Source of the DNA: an uncultured Rhodopila sp.
Lineage (GTDB): Bacteria; Pseudomonadota; Alphaproteobacteria; Acetobacterales; Acetobacteraceae
DNA length: 35,168 bases
Assembly: GCA_903932145.1 (NCBI GenBank)
Contig: CAIZFE010000112.1
Span: 1-35,168 of the forward strand
Reading direction: 5' to 3'
The position numbers were made by a program, and so were the translations under genes. Shown here in pieces: positions 35,140 to 35,168 of this stretch. The notes beneath the pieces were generated by a model, which saw only the letters and a program-made list of their open reading frames with translations, was not told where the DNA came from and did not search any database. How positions within the stretch are numbered: the first letter of the stretch is position 1; each line of letters begins with the position of its first letter.

Positions 35140-35168
35140 ATGCCTTCTTCTGGATCGGAGTGGGTTCG
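35140..35168 (+). CDS. Possible start of a gene running off the right edge
   Basis: AGGAGA (35130-35135) lies 4 bases before an ATG at 35140 that opens MPSSGSEWV to the window end. Only nine codons are visible, so no product can be suggested. Confidence 0.3.

Overview
The window is high-GC chromosomal DNA from an alphaproteobacterium. Gene content and order (purQ-purL-bolA-grxD; lysC, ptsP, RodZ-like, ispG, hisS, prfA, prmC, DUF4167; tpiA-secG-pyrG) fit the Acetobacteraceae, perhaps near Rhodopila. That placement is inference from gene order and protein style; no rRNA or tRNA is present.

Layout. (1) 1-3800 is a decaying accessory region on the minus strand: a hypothetical gene broken by two adjacent stops, a frameshifted Uma2-type nuclease, an intact Fic AMP-transferase, and a TumE/TumA-like toxin-antitoxin pair whose toxin is frameshifted. 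(2) 3876-8375 holds an SDR oxidoreductase diverging from purQ-purL-bolA-grxD, closed by a clear intrinsic terminator. (3) 8436-11946 holds a GT2 glycosyltransferase, two tandem cold-shock genes with hairpins next to their Shine-Dalgarno sites, a threonine dehydratase-like enzyme and a glycine-zipper lipoprotein. (4) 12284-25873 is a minus-strand housekeeping series. It reads, in transcription order, lysC, a nitronate monooxygenase-like gene, ptsP, a RodZ-like gene, ispG, [toxin island], hisS, prfA, prmC and DUF4167. (5) 25943-31257 holds ubiG, two tiny membrane ORFs, lpxB, tpiA, secG and pyrG. (6) 31398-35168 holds a DUF2461 protein, a periplasmic LprI/ankyrin protein and a broken hypothetical gene at the right edge.

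The most interesting locus is the island at 16428-18684, between ispG and hisS. It carries two tandem copies of a two-gene unit. The first gene encodes a 77-78 residue protein that matches the ribonuclease domain of colicin E3, with its Asp-x-x-His-Gly-Glu-x-Glu core and a C-terminal Arg pair, but has no receptor or translocation domain. The second gene, overlapping it by exactly 8 nt (GTGTCTGA), encodes a 111-116 residue partner unlike the classical E3 immunity protein as I remember it. A third partner gene survives as an internally deleted 48-codon remnant. Similar inverted repeats lie upstream of both units. Next to them is a HI0074/MNT-type nucleotidyltransferase pair killed by three in-frame stops. 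I read the units as a stand-alone ribosome-targeting toxin-antitoxin family in tandem duplication.

A second notable item is a pair of adjacent perfect stem-loops inside the ubiG reading frame. It looks like an in-frame insertion of a palindromic repeat that adds about 40 residues to UbiG. Altogether at least seven accessory genes in the window are broken while the housekeeping genes are intact.
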